Of a DNA stretch of 64,000 bases, positions 46,888 to 57,776 are shown piece by piece; the first letter of the stretch is position 1, and every line of letters starts with the position of its first letter. Source of the stretch: Arachnopeziza araneosa (Eukaryota; Ascomycota; Leotiomycetes; Helotiales; Arachnopezizaceae). The position numbers were made by a program, and so were the translations under genes. The stretch is from contig QYAI01000002.1 of assembly GCA_003988855.1 (NCBI GenBank), positions 148,341-212,340 on the forward strand, written 5' to 3'. The notes below the pieces were generated by a model. It worked only from the letters and a program-made list of their open reading frames with translations, had not been told where the DNA came from and searched no databases.

Positions 46888-48384
46888 TCAAACACTAGGA
46901 TTTGGAGTCGGGTCCTCTTCCCAAATACGCAATATTTTTGCCTCGCCTCCAAGTACTTCAACGGTATATGGAATATCGTATGGCCCAAAGTTCTTATGCT
47001 TCCACAAATCCCGCACAAGATAGCGGTCCCATGTAATTGTAATGTCTCTCCGTGGGCTCATGCTGATGTCGGCGGTAGTAGCACCTCGGTTCAGTAGTGC
47101 AACTGCCCAACTCCCATCTACCATTTGTTTAGCATAGATTTGTAGTTCACCATTAACTCCCTGGGTGCCAACTACTTGTGCAGCATTGCCAAGAGGATCT
47201 TGGTTGATGGCGATGACTTCAGAATTGGTCAGTGTTTGAAGGTTATAGCTATCAAGCGTTCGCACGTCGGCCCCGATCAACAGTGGTGAGGCAACCATTG
47301 CCCACATGCTGAAATGAGTTCGATACTGGATGTTGGAAAGCCCAGTACCAACAAGTTGCGAGCTATTACCGTTCAGACCGACAATGAGCATATCATAGTC
47401 ATTCCAATGGCCGGGGCCTGAGTACTGTGTGATGTCGTTGCCTCGATCCAACATATCCAATACGTCAAAGTAGTACTTTTCACGGTTCCCAGGATAATCG
47501 AAATCGTCTGAAACATCTTGACCGATTCGCCACTATTCTCCAATTAGCGTTGTTGATAACTGAAAACTGTTCAAGAAGCTCTCGTAGAGAAAAATTTAGT
47601 ATTAGAAAGAGGTTACCTGATTTGCGCCTTCTGCTGCAGCCCATTCCCAGATATTGGCCCAGCCACAATGGCAAGCGTGGAACACCATGGGACGGCCTGT
47701 TGAAATCAATGCTTTTGACATTTCCAACATGATACCTTGTACTTCAGGAACAGGTGCATCTATTCCTTCTGAGCAGCAACTGTCATATTTAAGATGGTCG
47801 AACCCCCAAGAAGCGAACATGGCGGCATCTTCCTCTACATGGTCCAAACTACCAGTGTAACCTGCACATGTAGAATCTCCCGGCCCTGTGTATATGCCCA
47901 TCTTGAATCCCTTCGAGTGGGCATAATCCGTAAGGGATTTCATTCCACTGGGAAATTTTGCTGGGTCTGGTTCGAGAGGATGATCACTGCGATTGCCTTT
48001 GTAATGCTGCCAGCCATCGTCCAGGTTGACATAGATGAATCCAGCATCTCTCAAACCATTTGATGCCATTGTATCAATGGTTTGTCGAAATAAAGTCTCG
48101 TCGATTTGATCACCGAACATATTCCAACTGCTGAAACCCATTGGTGGAGTAAGTGCGAGGCCATTACTGATTGGTGGATCGGGCACTGTGGAATTTGAGT
48201 CTCCAGCTGTGCAGGTGGGAATACAGCATGTAGCAGCCAAAGTAGAGGTAGGTGCAAGAAGTGCTGTACTGCTATTCGTGTACGATGTTTGAGGCGAAGT
48301 CCACGAAGCATTATTCTGGTACTGTCCAACAACGACACCGACGAGTGTTGCCGAGACTGCAAAGAGAGAGACTGGTAAGAACAT
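46888..48384 (-). CDS. Secreted alpha-galactosidase, glycoside hydrolase family 27
   Basis: Two exons (48384-47617, 47532-46888; intron 84 bp) give 470 residues. A hydrophobic signal peptide (about residues 1-20) directs secretion. After a Ser/Thr-rich, Cys-containing linker comes the GH27 barrel, starting LALTPPMGFSSWNMF near residue 75, with YVNLDDGWQ, the nucleophile Asp near residue 200 in LKYDSC, and the acid/base Asp near residue 302 in GHWNDYDML. A beta-sandwich C-terminal domain follows. It removes terminal alpha-1,6-galactose from melibiose, raffinose or galactomannan. Several Asn-X-Ser/Thr sites fit glycosylation. The sugar permease gene follows on the same strand. Confidence 0.95.
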
Positions 48385-49450
48385 TTTGGAGCTTTTTCTT
48401 GCTCTAAGAAAAAAAATTAGATTATAAAAACCACACGTTCCTAGTTCTGGCACACTTCACAAATACGAGAGGTTCTTCCTCCATTTGAAATAGATCCAGA
48501 ATAAATTCCTTCTCATATTGGAAAACTTTGGGGAAGAACTTACCCGATGCATCTCTACAAAGTTTCTCCGCAGTCTGGTCGCTCAATTTGCGGGGTGGCT
48601 GCAGATGCGGCACAATATATCGCTCAACCATTCCCATTTCACCCGGCAGATGGAATGCCGGGAGTGGAAGTAGGTAGGCTTGTCAGGGGCTCGCTTGTTA
48701 GTAGCATGCCATTTGCAGCGCCGCGATCTCGCTTAGATTCAAATATTGTCGAGCATTTTCCAGTCGCGAATCTGCTTAGTTATAATGATAATTAGTGCAA
48801 CAGCTGTCACATACGACCACAGATCAAGGAAAATAGGGCATCCCGTCCGCTCTGCCATACTCAAGCCTTGAATCGGCAGATTAGTAGTTGGGTGGGTGAC
48901 CACCAGCGAATACCTGCTGTTGTATGTTTTTTGGGTTTTTTTTATAGTGAAAGGTTGTTGTTTAGCTGTGATTTTCCAATAAGCAGCTCTAATATTTTTG
49001 CCATCTCTAATTTGTCTTTGTGCATCACTTGTCATTTTACGGGGAATGTGTTAGGAAGCCAAGAGGAGAAACAGAATCCGATGGTTATGTCCCATTTTCT
49101 GCTGGCTTGGAGAGTTAGTTATCTTTGGGGTAAGGAATAGATCGAAAGCAGAGCTTTTTATTTTCATATCGATAAAGTTTCAAAGTGTTCGATCTGAAAC
49201 TTGTACCTTAGCAAGTTACGATAAAAACGCAAATGTGAATTTGAATTTCAAGCTCGCTTACAGCGGCGAAAAGTGTCATGTCTCTTGGCATAATAGAAGC
49301 ATTAACTTTATATCAATTGTTTAAGAAGCGTTGAGATATATAATGGCAATGTTCTTCTCACGATATAGCGAGAAACATCTATACTGCCACTACCATTTCA
49401 ATTTAAACTCATATTATCCTGTCAGCCACAATCTTCAAGCCTCCCATCAG
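48385..49450. other. Intergenic, about 1.1 kb, no gene seen
   Basis: Holds the alpha-galactosidase promoter and the 3' flank of GNA1. Short open frames here have no recognisable content. Confidence 0.4.
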
Positions 49451-50187
49451 TCAAACACTGCACTTCTCCGCCTCTTCATTATGATATTGATGCATCTCCA
49501 ACCCCCTTCTCTCAAAGCCACACTTTAGATAGAACCCTTCTTTCGTCTCTCTACAGTCTAAAATCGTCTATCAAATATACTCATCAGCATTTCGCTTTCG
49601 TCATACGCTCAATCTTGATCTTGATCCAGCCAAAAAGAGTAAGATAAAAAATACACACCTTATAACAACCGACCTCTTTCGCCATATGGCCTAACGTCTT
49701 AACCAACGTCTGTCCCAACCCCTTCTTCTGATAGTCGGGTCCGATACCGACATCCTCAATATGACCCTGAATTCCTAGATTAAACAAACTAGGACCGGAA
49801 ATTAGTAATCTCGAGCCGTCTCGTCCCTCCTTTGCTGGTCACATCCTCCTCCCGAGAAACAACTCACAATTTCCTCTCCACAAACAACGTTCCCGTCCCA
49901 ACGATCCTCTTCCCGGGTTCCGCAGCATCGGTATCTTCAATCACAACCACGTAGTACGTGCCCGGACAGGAGGATAAGAGATCAAATCGCGAAGTCCACT
50001 GCGACAAGGTGAGTGGGTGAATGTCAGCGAAGGGAAGGAGGGAGGCATGTCCGAGGGAATAGTCTGTGCGTTGGAGAGGGCGGAGTATGAGTGATGGGGA
50101 AGCGGGGAAGGGGGTTACTGAGGATGAAGGGAGGAGGTTAGGAGGGAAGAGGGTTTTGTTTTTGGGTTTGGAGGAGTAGACGCCCAT
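49451..50187 (-). CDS. GNA1: Glucosamine-6-phosphate N-acetyltransferase GNA1
   Basis: Three exons (50187-49868, 49788-49659, 49567-49451) give 188 residues; introns are 79 and 91 bp, longer than most here. This GNAT-fold enzyme transfers acetyl from acetyl-CoA to glucosamine-6-phosphate on the path to UDP-GlcNAc and chitin. Motifs include LRPLQRTDYSLGHASLLP, RIVGTGTLFVERKF split by the first intron, then GIQGHIEDVGIGPDYQKKG (acetyl-CoA binding) and CGFERRGLEMH at the end. The start chosen is MGVYSSKPKNK; the frame is open further upstream with more ATGs, but that part has no family resemblance. The N-terminal extension is about 30 residues longer than in yeast. Confidence 0.92.
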
Positions 50188-50594
50188 GATGAAAGGAGAT
50201 AAATTGTAGGGACTAGATAGGAGGGTAGTGAAGACGTTGTTGTCGGAATTTGATATTCTGTGAAACCCCTTGCTGATTTTGTTTTGAGGAGCTACTGTAA
50301 ATAATTTCTCCGATAGTGGGGTATAAAATACCGGCATATCACTCTTGTTGTAAACGTAGTGAGGATCCATGTTCTGGATAAATCTTAATTTGTCGCTTGC
50401 GGATGATATGCAGGTACTTCGCATGATATATACCACGGTGCAGTAAACGACAAAAGAGACCTAGTTCAAAGACATGTAGTAGCAGGGTCCAGAAACATAC
50501 AAGCTTTCTCTCCTCTTAATTTAGAGTATTTACTCACTTAAATGAAAAGCTTCTTCCTCTTAAACTACCAAATTGTTCACGTTACAGTCGTTAA

Positions 50595-51972
50595 TTATAT
50601 GCAACACTGATACCTGCCAGTATCTCGGTCTAATACCTTGCTTGGAACCTGAACTAGCGTAACTCCGGAGAATTTGCGCGATCTATCTTCGACCTTTTTA
50701 TGATTACTTGGCGGATCATTTCTGCCTCTTGTCTCTTCATCGTTGTGCTGCCTTTCACTTTTCATTTCTATGCATCATGAGTACTTGCTTCTGTAATTGC
50801 GTGTTGAAGACTCTTACCATACCAGCCGAACAATATGAGAATTAACGGCACAATTAGAGTTAAAGCCGCATTTACTTGGCCTACGCCCCAAGCATTATCT
50901 TGTGTGTTAGACAGTGAACAAAACTGTTGAATACCAGGAAAGCGAATGCGATCTTTTGCACTCGGTGTTGGAGCCGGAGAGAATTTTTGCAGCAACGCAA
51001 AAGTCATAGAGATAATAGAGAAGCATATTTGTATTAAGAAGAGCACAAAAGGTTGGGAGAATATGATAAAGTCAACTAGTGTCTTCACCAGTCCTGTGGT
51101 TCTTCGGAAACGCCCAGATTTAAAATGTTTGTCCAGGATCTGTCGACCTTTTCCATGCCACATCTTGCGGAAGTTGTCTTTCCAGGTTTCCATCAAAGTA
51201 AGAAGGGAGATCCAGAATATATAAACTCCTATCAACGCTGGGATTGCATATTCGAGTCTGTTCTCTTCCTGTCGAGGTATTCTGTAAAGAATACGCTCGA
51301 ATGCGACGAAGAACGGCTCCAAGAAGTGTTCCGAGAGGTCTAGTGCAGTGACCAAAACAGACCCAAATATGACTATAATTGCAAGCCTAATCGTTGCTGT
51401 CGTCTTGTGGTTATTGAAGTAATCTCTTAACACTAGCAGTGAAGCCAGATGTGACGCAGAACTCAAGCAAGCTAAGTAAATAGCCAACGTAAAATGTGCG
51501 TCTTCAAGATTGCGAACAGAGCCTGTTTCTCGCGTATGAGGCAGATTCACGAAGCAACTCAAAAGAAGGGTGAATCCAGTAAATGTCTGAGTATCAGTCA
51601 AGGTCCTGACGGAGAGGGCGAGACCTTCACGGATTCTCTCGTACCGCTTTTCATCTTCTTCAGTAATACCATTCGAGAGAGGCGCTTCTATCCAGCGGGG
51701 TAGGACCTCAGATCTTGCACATCTGCCATCCAAGTAGACGACTAAGATAGATGCCAAAGTCACCCAAGCAGATGCAAGTACAGCAGAAAGAACAACCTGA
51801 TTGGGGTCCACATCTGAGTAGGATTCTCAAACAAGGAGAGGGCGCTTACCGCAAGCCCGGCGATATCTGAATTAGTAGGGCACTGGCCTCCAGCCAATAT
51901 ATAAATCCACACAAATGCACTACGACCATCGTAGGCACCGTAAGTGAACAAGGCAAATGACCAGTCTGGCAT
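50595..51972 (-). CDS. Uncharacterised multi-span membrane protein
   Basis: Three exons (51972-51850, 51796-50818, 50767-50595) give 424 residues. If the last intron (50 bp) is not removed, the protein ends at 50768 with 383 residues. About seven hydrophobic segments are seen, for example near residues 44-65 (VLASAWVTLASILVVYLDG), 130-155, 165-190, 215-235, 285-305 and 350-370. The N-terminal PDWSFALFTYGAYDGRSAF element is a type I recall from hypothetical membrane proteins of filamentous ascomycetes. No known catalytic motif. The C-terminal tail in the spliced model is hydrophilic and basic. Function unknown. Confidence 0.75.
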
Positions 51973-52609
51973 CTTTGGATGGAGAGGTAAGAGTCACACG
52001 CAGAAGATGTAATCACGTGTCAAAATCAAAGTACGCGTTGCGTAAGTATCCCTCGCAGCTGAGGGAGGACGACCGATACCATGCGGCGAAGATAGCAGTT
52101 CAGGAGTATTCGAACGTGAATAATAAAAGACATGTGGAGCAGACCACCTGAATGTATAGGTAGCCGCGTGAAGGAAGGATATCACGTGGGTACCTTCAAA
52201 ACCGCCAATGAGTCTCAAGGAGTTTATCAGGAGCCTTTCAGTGGTGGCTTAGCCTCGCATACGCTACTCATAAAGGGAACCAGGCTGTAGAGATTTCAGC
52301 GAGAATTGAGTCAAATCTGCCTGCATAAGGAGCCTTACCAGCATGCATGTGCTCAACTAGTCTGATTTGGTGATTTAATCAAAACTTGAAAGGCATGAGA
52401 ATCTCTTTACTCGCTGCTGACTTCGAATCGACTTGAAGCCTTATAACACACCCTTGTTTTTAGGAAACTTTTGAATAGCTATGCGGCAAGGCTGTGAGAT
52501 ATGCCAAGAATAAGAGCAAAATGTATATATTTTCGGAATGAATCACCCCGAAGGATGATAGATATCCTTTTCTTCAACATCAATGCTCAACCTCATGGAT
52601 TCAACTAAT
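51973..52609. other. Intergenic, no gene seen
   Basis: About 640 bp between the membrane protein start and the 3' end of the MAPEG gene. Nothing recognised. Confidence 0.4.
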
Positions 52610-53180
52610 CTAAAGAAGGTTGGCTGCTCTCTCTCTTAAAATGTTCCCGCTTTTGATGAATAGCGTCATTATGTGAGCGATGCCCGCAAGATATACAGCA
52701 GTTCGGACATTCGCTAAAGTCTCTGATGTATTATTGATGTAGATGAAATTGTAAGCGACTCTGCTCAAAAGATATCCCCCAGCAAGAAGGTTCAAGGTTT
52801 GTGCGGATAGGCCGACGAGATTTCCTGCGACGACAGCGGATGCAAAAAGTCCGAGGTTTTCGAATCCATTGCTTTGAGCACCTTCACATCGAATGATTTT
52901 GCCCTTCGTCTGAAATAGTATTAGCAGTTGGAATAAATTAAGCGTCATCGAAGCTTACGGCGCTGTCAATCGTCTGGTCCTTTTCCAGCCTTGAGGTATA
53001 GGCACGCGGTGTACGGTTATCAAAGGTCTTTGATAGAGCGATAGCGTAAGAATGAGGAGCGATCGCTAGGACCCAAGCAACCGGAATCTGTCTCTTCGTG
53101 AGTATTTTGTTCTAGGAGATGGAAGACAAAGTTACTGCGTAGAACGAAAAGTTTTGCGTAGTATCAAAGATTCCCGACAT
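52610..53180 (-). CDS. MAPEG-family membrane protein
   Basis: Three exons (53180-53136, 53087-52959, 52909-52610) give 157 residues; introns are 48 and 49 bp. MAPEG proteins are small four-helix membrane enzymes related to microsomal glutathione transferase. Visible elements are a first helix (IPVAWVLAIAPHSYAIAL), the connecting loop with the conserved basic/Asn region (RCEGAQSNGFENLGLFASAV), and two more hydrophobic segments. The loop Glu and Asn residues that usually contact glutathione are present. The fungal members of this subgroup are mostly uncharacterised, so the substrate is unknown. Confidence 0.85.
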
Positions 53181-53991
53181 ATTGGAGATTGGTTGGAGTG
53201 AGGATCTGATTGTAAAGATTGGCGAGATCTCGGAGTGGGAGATGGTCTAAAGTACAAAAATTGAGAAGTAGAAGTGACGTTTGGACTGGGAGGTTTTATA
53301 CGTCATTCATCTCGGGAAGGATTTTTTGGTTTTGGTTTTGGGAGGTGAGGCGAAAGACGCCTACGTGAAGGATGAAGGATCTGGTAGTCCACGGACGTGA
53401 ATGCAACTCGAGATTTGATTGATCAATCGCTTTCCGGAGGAGCGAACACGAGCTACCTTGTACAACTTCGCACGGGCTCGCTCCCATTTCGATCGAATGG
53501 TGAGCAGCCACACGTTGCTCATGGACTACTACTCTTCAACACTGGGACTCGGCCTCATAGGATTTTGAGGCCCTGTTTCTAGCATATTTACCCAGGTCAT
53601 GTTGATCCAGAGATTGGGTTACGGTTGCGTCCTTAATTCTGCAAATTCATTCTTGTCTCAATCTAGCTTAAATACTTCTTCTCTGGACCTCTTTCTCGGG
53701 CTTCTGTCCAGTATGCGAGGGACAAGTTCGTCCAACCACCACTCAAATAATGGTGCTGAGTGTGTTGACTGATGTTATCTGAAAACTGCTTTAATCTTTC
53801 TTGTATTCAGAAAGCGTGAAGTTCAAGATACTAGCCCTTCGTTCTTTCCGTTTCTTCAAAATCGCTTTTTATTAGCCGCTCCTTCCATGGCCAGCACTTT
53901 CATCTTTACACACAACATTCGACAAAACATTCTCTTGTGAACATTCATCACTAAACCAATACTCTTATCCCCAATATTCATATCATACACA
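53181..53991. other. Intergenic between divergent genes
   Basis: About 810 bp shared as upstream region by the MAPEG gene (minus) and the Cys-rich secreted protein gene (plus). No gene seen. Confidence 0.4.
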
Positions 53992-55267
53992 ATGATGTCT
54001 CAACTCTTCCGATTTGCCTTTCTAGCAGTCCCCATCCTTGCTCAAGTCACCGAAAGAACCCCAGAGAACAGCTCCCTTACAAGCACCGGCTGTGTAGATG
54101 CAGATGGTTTCGAAATATGCCAGAAGAGAACAGTTCATCTTGGTGGAGAAATGCATTGCTATGCAAGATATTGTTGGAACAGAGTAAGAACAACTGTACC
54201 ATACTAGACTGAAGCTGACAGCTCGGCATAGGTTTATGAGTGCGAGTATCAACAACATGCCATCCAGTTTCTCATGGACCACCCTGCCTACATTGATCAA
54301 ATACCGTACTTCCCCGCCCCAGCGAATGCACCAGACTCCTGCTCTTGTGATCTGGGAAATATCTACTTGTCTGCACGAGATATTATTGCTCGGTATGATG
54401 AGTGCATCATGGACCTGAAGCCTCAACCATTCTATAAAGCAGACCATAAAGGATCCCCTCAGATGTGCAAGTGTTGCCGGATTAATGCATTGCTCTCAAT
54501 GTAAGGTCTTGTTTAAAATTCAAATCCATAATGTAGAATAGATCTTTCTAACGCAGAACCAAAGAACGAAAACAATCTGCCCAACCACCGATCCTGACCT
54601 CTTTGGTGCACCTCTCATTTTCGATTCTCAAAGTATGACAACAGCAAAATCATCAGATGAGATAGATTTCGAAATGACTGACATCTGGGCTACCTGCGTG
54701 GCTACGGACTCGGGGATCCCATGGGACACTTGCGTGGATATTGGCTTTCCCATGAAGGCATCAGGCGGAGAAGAAATTAAGTACCCTGTGTATAATTCAT
54801 CAGACCCTACGCTTCCTATGGAAACTTTTCAGTCAGAGCTCGGCAATATTCCAGGCACAATCACTGTTCCACCCGCAGGCCCAGAATTGATTCTGACATT
54901 GCACCATACCTACTTGAGCACCCCGGTTTTTTACACTATTACTGCCGCGACTGCGGTGAATTGGAGCATAGATCTTCCTACAGCGTCGATTTCTAATGTT
55001 TATTCAATGCCGACTCCTACTTTCCAAGGAATAGAGAATTTCCCTGGTCAGGCAACGCCAAATCCGGTGGTTCCTCCAACATCGACTCCTACTATGAAAG
55101 CTAAAGCCCCAGCGACTAACACACATCTACTTGATAGCCCAAAACCCTCCCAAGTCAAGTCGACAAATACAAATAGTGGAGGAGTTAAGTATGGCCGGAA
55201 CAGGGTTGTGCTTGCCGTGAGCTCAATTCTGATACTCGTTGCTATAGCTCAGGAGGCTCGACTTTGA
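53992..55267 (+). CDS. Predicted GPI-anchored cysteine-rich secreted protein
   Basis: Three exons (53992-54183, 54232-54500, 54565-55267) give 387 residues. The acceptor of the second intron is taken at AAAG (54564), because the closer CAG at 54556 would shift the frame into a stop. Residues 1-18 form a signal peptide. Residues about 30-170 contain a dozen cysteines in pairs (CYARYCW, CSCDL, CKCCR), suggesting a disulfide-bonded fold. A Ser/Thr/Pro-rich stretch follows from about residue 290 to 360. The last about 18 residues are hydrophobic (VVLAVSSILILVAIAQ) and preceded by small residues, as expected for GPI attachment. No known family recognised; a cell wall or surface protein is likely. 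Confidence 0.72.
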
Positions 55268-56525
55268 AAAAGTAATGCGTCTACTTCTGTTTTCATAGTT
55301 ATTCGTCAGCTGGGTGGCCTTGCGAGAGTATATTGAGGAAACAATTCTAGAATGGGAAAATTGTCATGGGACCGATTGTTTCTGAGTAGGTAGCTCAGGA
55401 AATAGATCTTAAATTAACTCCATGCCTCTATCCATCTATATCCACTTGCCGATTTGCCCACTTGCATTTCATTCCGAAGACACGTCAGCTTTCAGATAAC
55501 CAGAGGTGAAGCTACGAGATAACTCCATGTTATGCCTACTCAAGGAGTGGGCATTCCGAACATGGATGGCAAGCAAAATAGGATTTCAGCTTTATTCCAA
55601 CAAAATACATGCGAAGTAGATGCGAAGTAGGTCAGCTCCGGTAACAATGGGAACTTGTGATTTTAAAGGATTAAGAAGGATTGATTTCGACAGCGTTCGA
55701 CCGATAGGCGATCTTTATCATACGGGTTATGTGGTTAATTTTGGTGAAAATAACAAACCTTCCATTATCTGGAAGTTTCTACGAAACACACGTGATGCGC
55801 TATGGAGAAATTTACCTAGAGAGCATTGGCCCTCTCTTTCACAAACACCCAAAAAAATTAAAATCAAAAATTAAACCAGTTGTATGCCCACTCTCGCTAT
55901 AAGGTAATTAATTTTGCCCATGATAAGGTATGCAAACTAGACTCACGAATCGAACCGAGGATCTTGTCATAAATCGCTTATAATACGAGTGACACGCAGT
56001 ACCACTATGCCAAGCTGATCGCAGTGTTAGTCTTGTCAGTTGCTGTGAGTGATCATCCATACCGGGCGAAAATTTGGAATTTGGAAAAAATTTCCCTTAT
56101 TTAATCTGATACGGGTAGTACGTCAAACGTCAGGTTCGTGAGCCGAGAGACTCCCTGATTGGCTCCGCTCGACACGTGCCGAGGACTTGGCACCCCAAAT
56201 TTTAGCTGTCTGGGAGTTTGGTGAGGAGATGATATTATGTCTACTCGGCTCTATTCAATCGAGAATATGTAACTTTCTTTGAGAATGGATACAATCCTCA
56301 ACATGTGTGTAACCAGGACCATCCTCTCGCTCCTATCTTGTACTTAATTAGATAATTTTTAGGCTCAAGAGTAGATGATAAAGTTTTTAGAGTATTAATC
56401 AGGCCTCTATAACCAAGTACTAGGTCAGTTTCGTAGTCGGTTTTGAAGCGCTTTGTTCATGGCTCCTTTGATGGCTATACCTTTCTAGGTAAATGCTACA
56501 TTGTGACTTGTTTCGGCCCACCAAC
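55268..56525. other. Intergenic region with a tRNA-like sequence
   Basis: About 1.26 kb between two convergent genes. No protein gene is supported. It contains the tRNA-like sequence annotated separately near 55940-56016 and otherwise AT-rich spacer. Confidence 0.45.
55940..56016 (-). other. tRNA-like sequence (possible tRNA pseudogene or SINE head)
   Basis: On the minus strand a box A match (TGGCATAGTGG, 56012-56002) is followed about 45 bp later by a box B match (GGTTCGATTC, 55956-55947). Between them TGTCA and TGACA can pair as an anticodon stem, with an enlarged loop that could hold a short intron. The T stem is damaged (CTCGG faces CGTGA rather than CCGAG), and I could not pair a 7-bp acceptor stem. 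A working tRNA is therefore unlikely. Confidence 0.4.
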
Positions 56526-57776
56526 TCAAATAACACTCCTCAAAAGAGGTCCGACCTGCTTCCGACTATTCTCTACCTTCTTCTGCCACCAGCAACGCCG
56601 CCATTGATGCCCATCATCTAGATCCAAATCTCCATCGTGCCAGCTCTCAAGACCTAGTTTCTTTGTTGCCTCTGCCTCAAATTTCTTCGCAGCATCTACC
56701 CCCTTCTGATCCATTGCCGAAACGAGTAGCTCTCTCTGAAAGACACCGTTCGGATTGGAAGTAGTCATAATGCAACAGATAGACAGGTTACGCTCCTTCG
56801 CAAATCCACCTACCGCAGCAAAGAACTTGTCCTTACCCCCAGCTTTCTCGAGCAAGAAAGACATATCTTTCACTACTGAACTAATGCCTAATATTTTCGA
56901 ACCTCTTTCCGTCCATTGCTTGTAATCCTTCCTCAATACATCTGGTAAACTCAAACACCCAATATCTTCTTTCGCCTTCGCAATTTCCTCAAAATACTTT
57001 GTACGGTCATACTCTCCATTTGCCGCCCTGATCTTCTCTTCCAAATACTTTACCCCCTCTCTATCCACATCTGTTGTCTTTGATTCTTGCGTCAAATTCG
57101 TCGTATCAATCAAAATCGGAGCAAGCGCTAATCTCGCCATCTCCGCATCCCAGCCCTTCTCCTCCGAACCCATCGGCCGAGCAGCTAACGCATCCCAGGC
57201 TTCTCTACAATAGTCTACTACGAGACTTGAACAACTACCGCTCTGTCGTACAATTCGTGGTTCTCCGCCGCAGTCTGATGGCACTGCGTTCTCCTCGTCA
57301 TGGTGGTCTACGCACCCTATTAAACGCGAGTTGTAGGTCTGCCCTAGCTGCCCTTGTAATGCATTGTGGTCTACTAGTATCCATTTTGTTTGAGCGGCAG
57401 GTAGTGGGGTAGGTAGGTCGGAGAGGGTAATGAGGTCAGTGGGAGAAAGGTGGGCGGATGAGAGGACGGGATAGAGTTCCGGGCGGAGGGAGAGATCGCT
57501 GCTTGGGAGATTGGAGAGCGGGATGTGAAGGGTTTGAGAGAGGGAAGTTGAGGTGTAGGTTCGGATGTAGGCTAGGATGACAGCGCTACAGAGAGAGTCG
57601 AGATCTGTAGGAAGGTAGAACTGTTAGTGGAGGGGGTAATTGACAGCCGGTATATGGAGCTTGCCTGCAGATTCATTGCCGATTACAAATGTCAATGGAG
57701 AGGATTGAAGAGAGTGGTTACGTAGGGCGGTTTTCGCGGTGGAAAGAAAAGACCGGAGAGATGTCCGTGGAGGCAT
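56526..57776 (-). CDS. PPX1: Exopolyphosphatase PPX1 (DHH family)
   Basis: Two exons (57776-57665, 57604-56526) give 396 residues. The enzyme releases phosphate from the ends of inorganic polyphosphate. DHH-family metal motifs are visible: NESADLDSLCSAV across the intron (motif I), VDHNALQG (motif II), and GCVDHHDEE (motif III). The DHHA2-type C-terminal domain ends GLESWHDGDLDLDDGHQWRR and then SRKQVGPLLR, as in yeast Ppx1. The only intron starts with GC (GCAAGC) rather than GT and ends CTACAG; no GT donor nearby preserves the conserved IGNESADLDS strand. Length matches the yeast enzyme. Confidence 0.93.
57605..57664 (-). other. Non-canonical GC-AG intron in PPX1
   Basis: A 60-bp intron with donor CAG/GCAAGC and acceptor CTACAG/AT. 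Splicing here keeps the frame and restores the conserved NESADLDS motif. A GT donor 21 bp upstream would delete part of that motif. Confidence 0.8.

Noticed and set aside
48422..49140. Short open frames upstream of the alpha-galactosidase gene
   Set aside because: Overlapping, short and without recognisable content; treated as promoter DNA.
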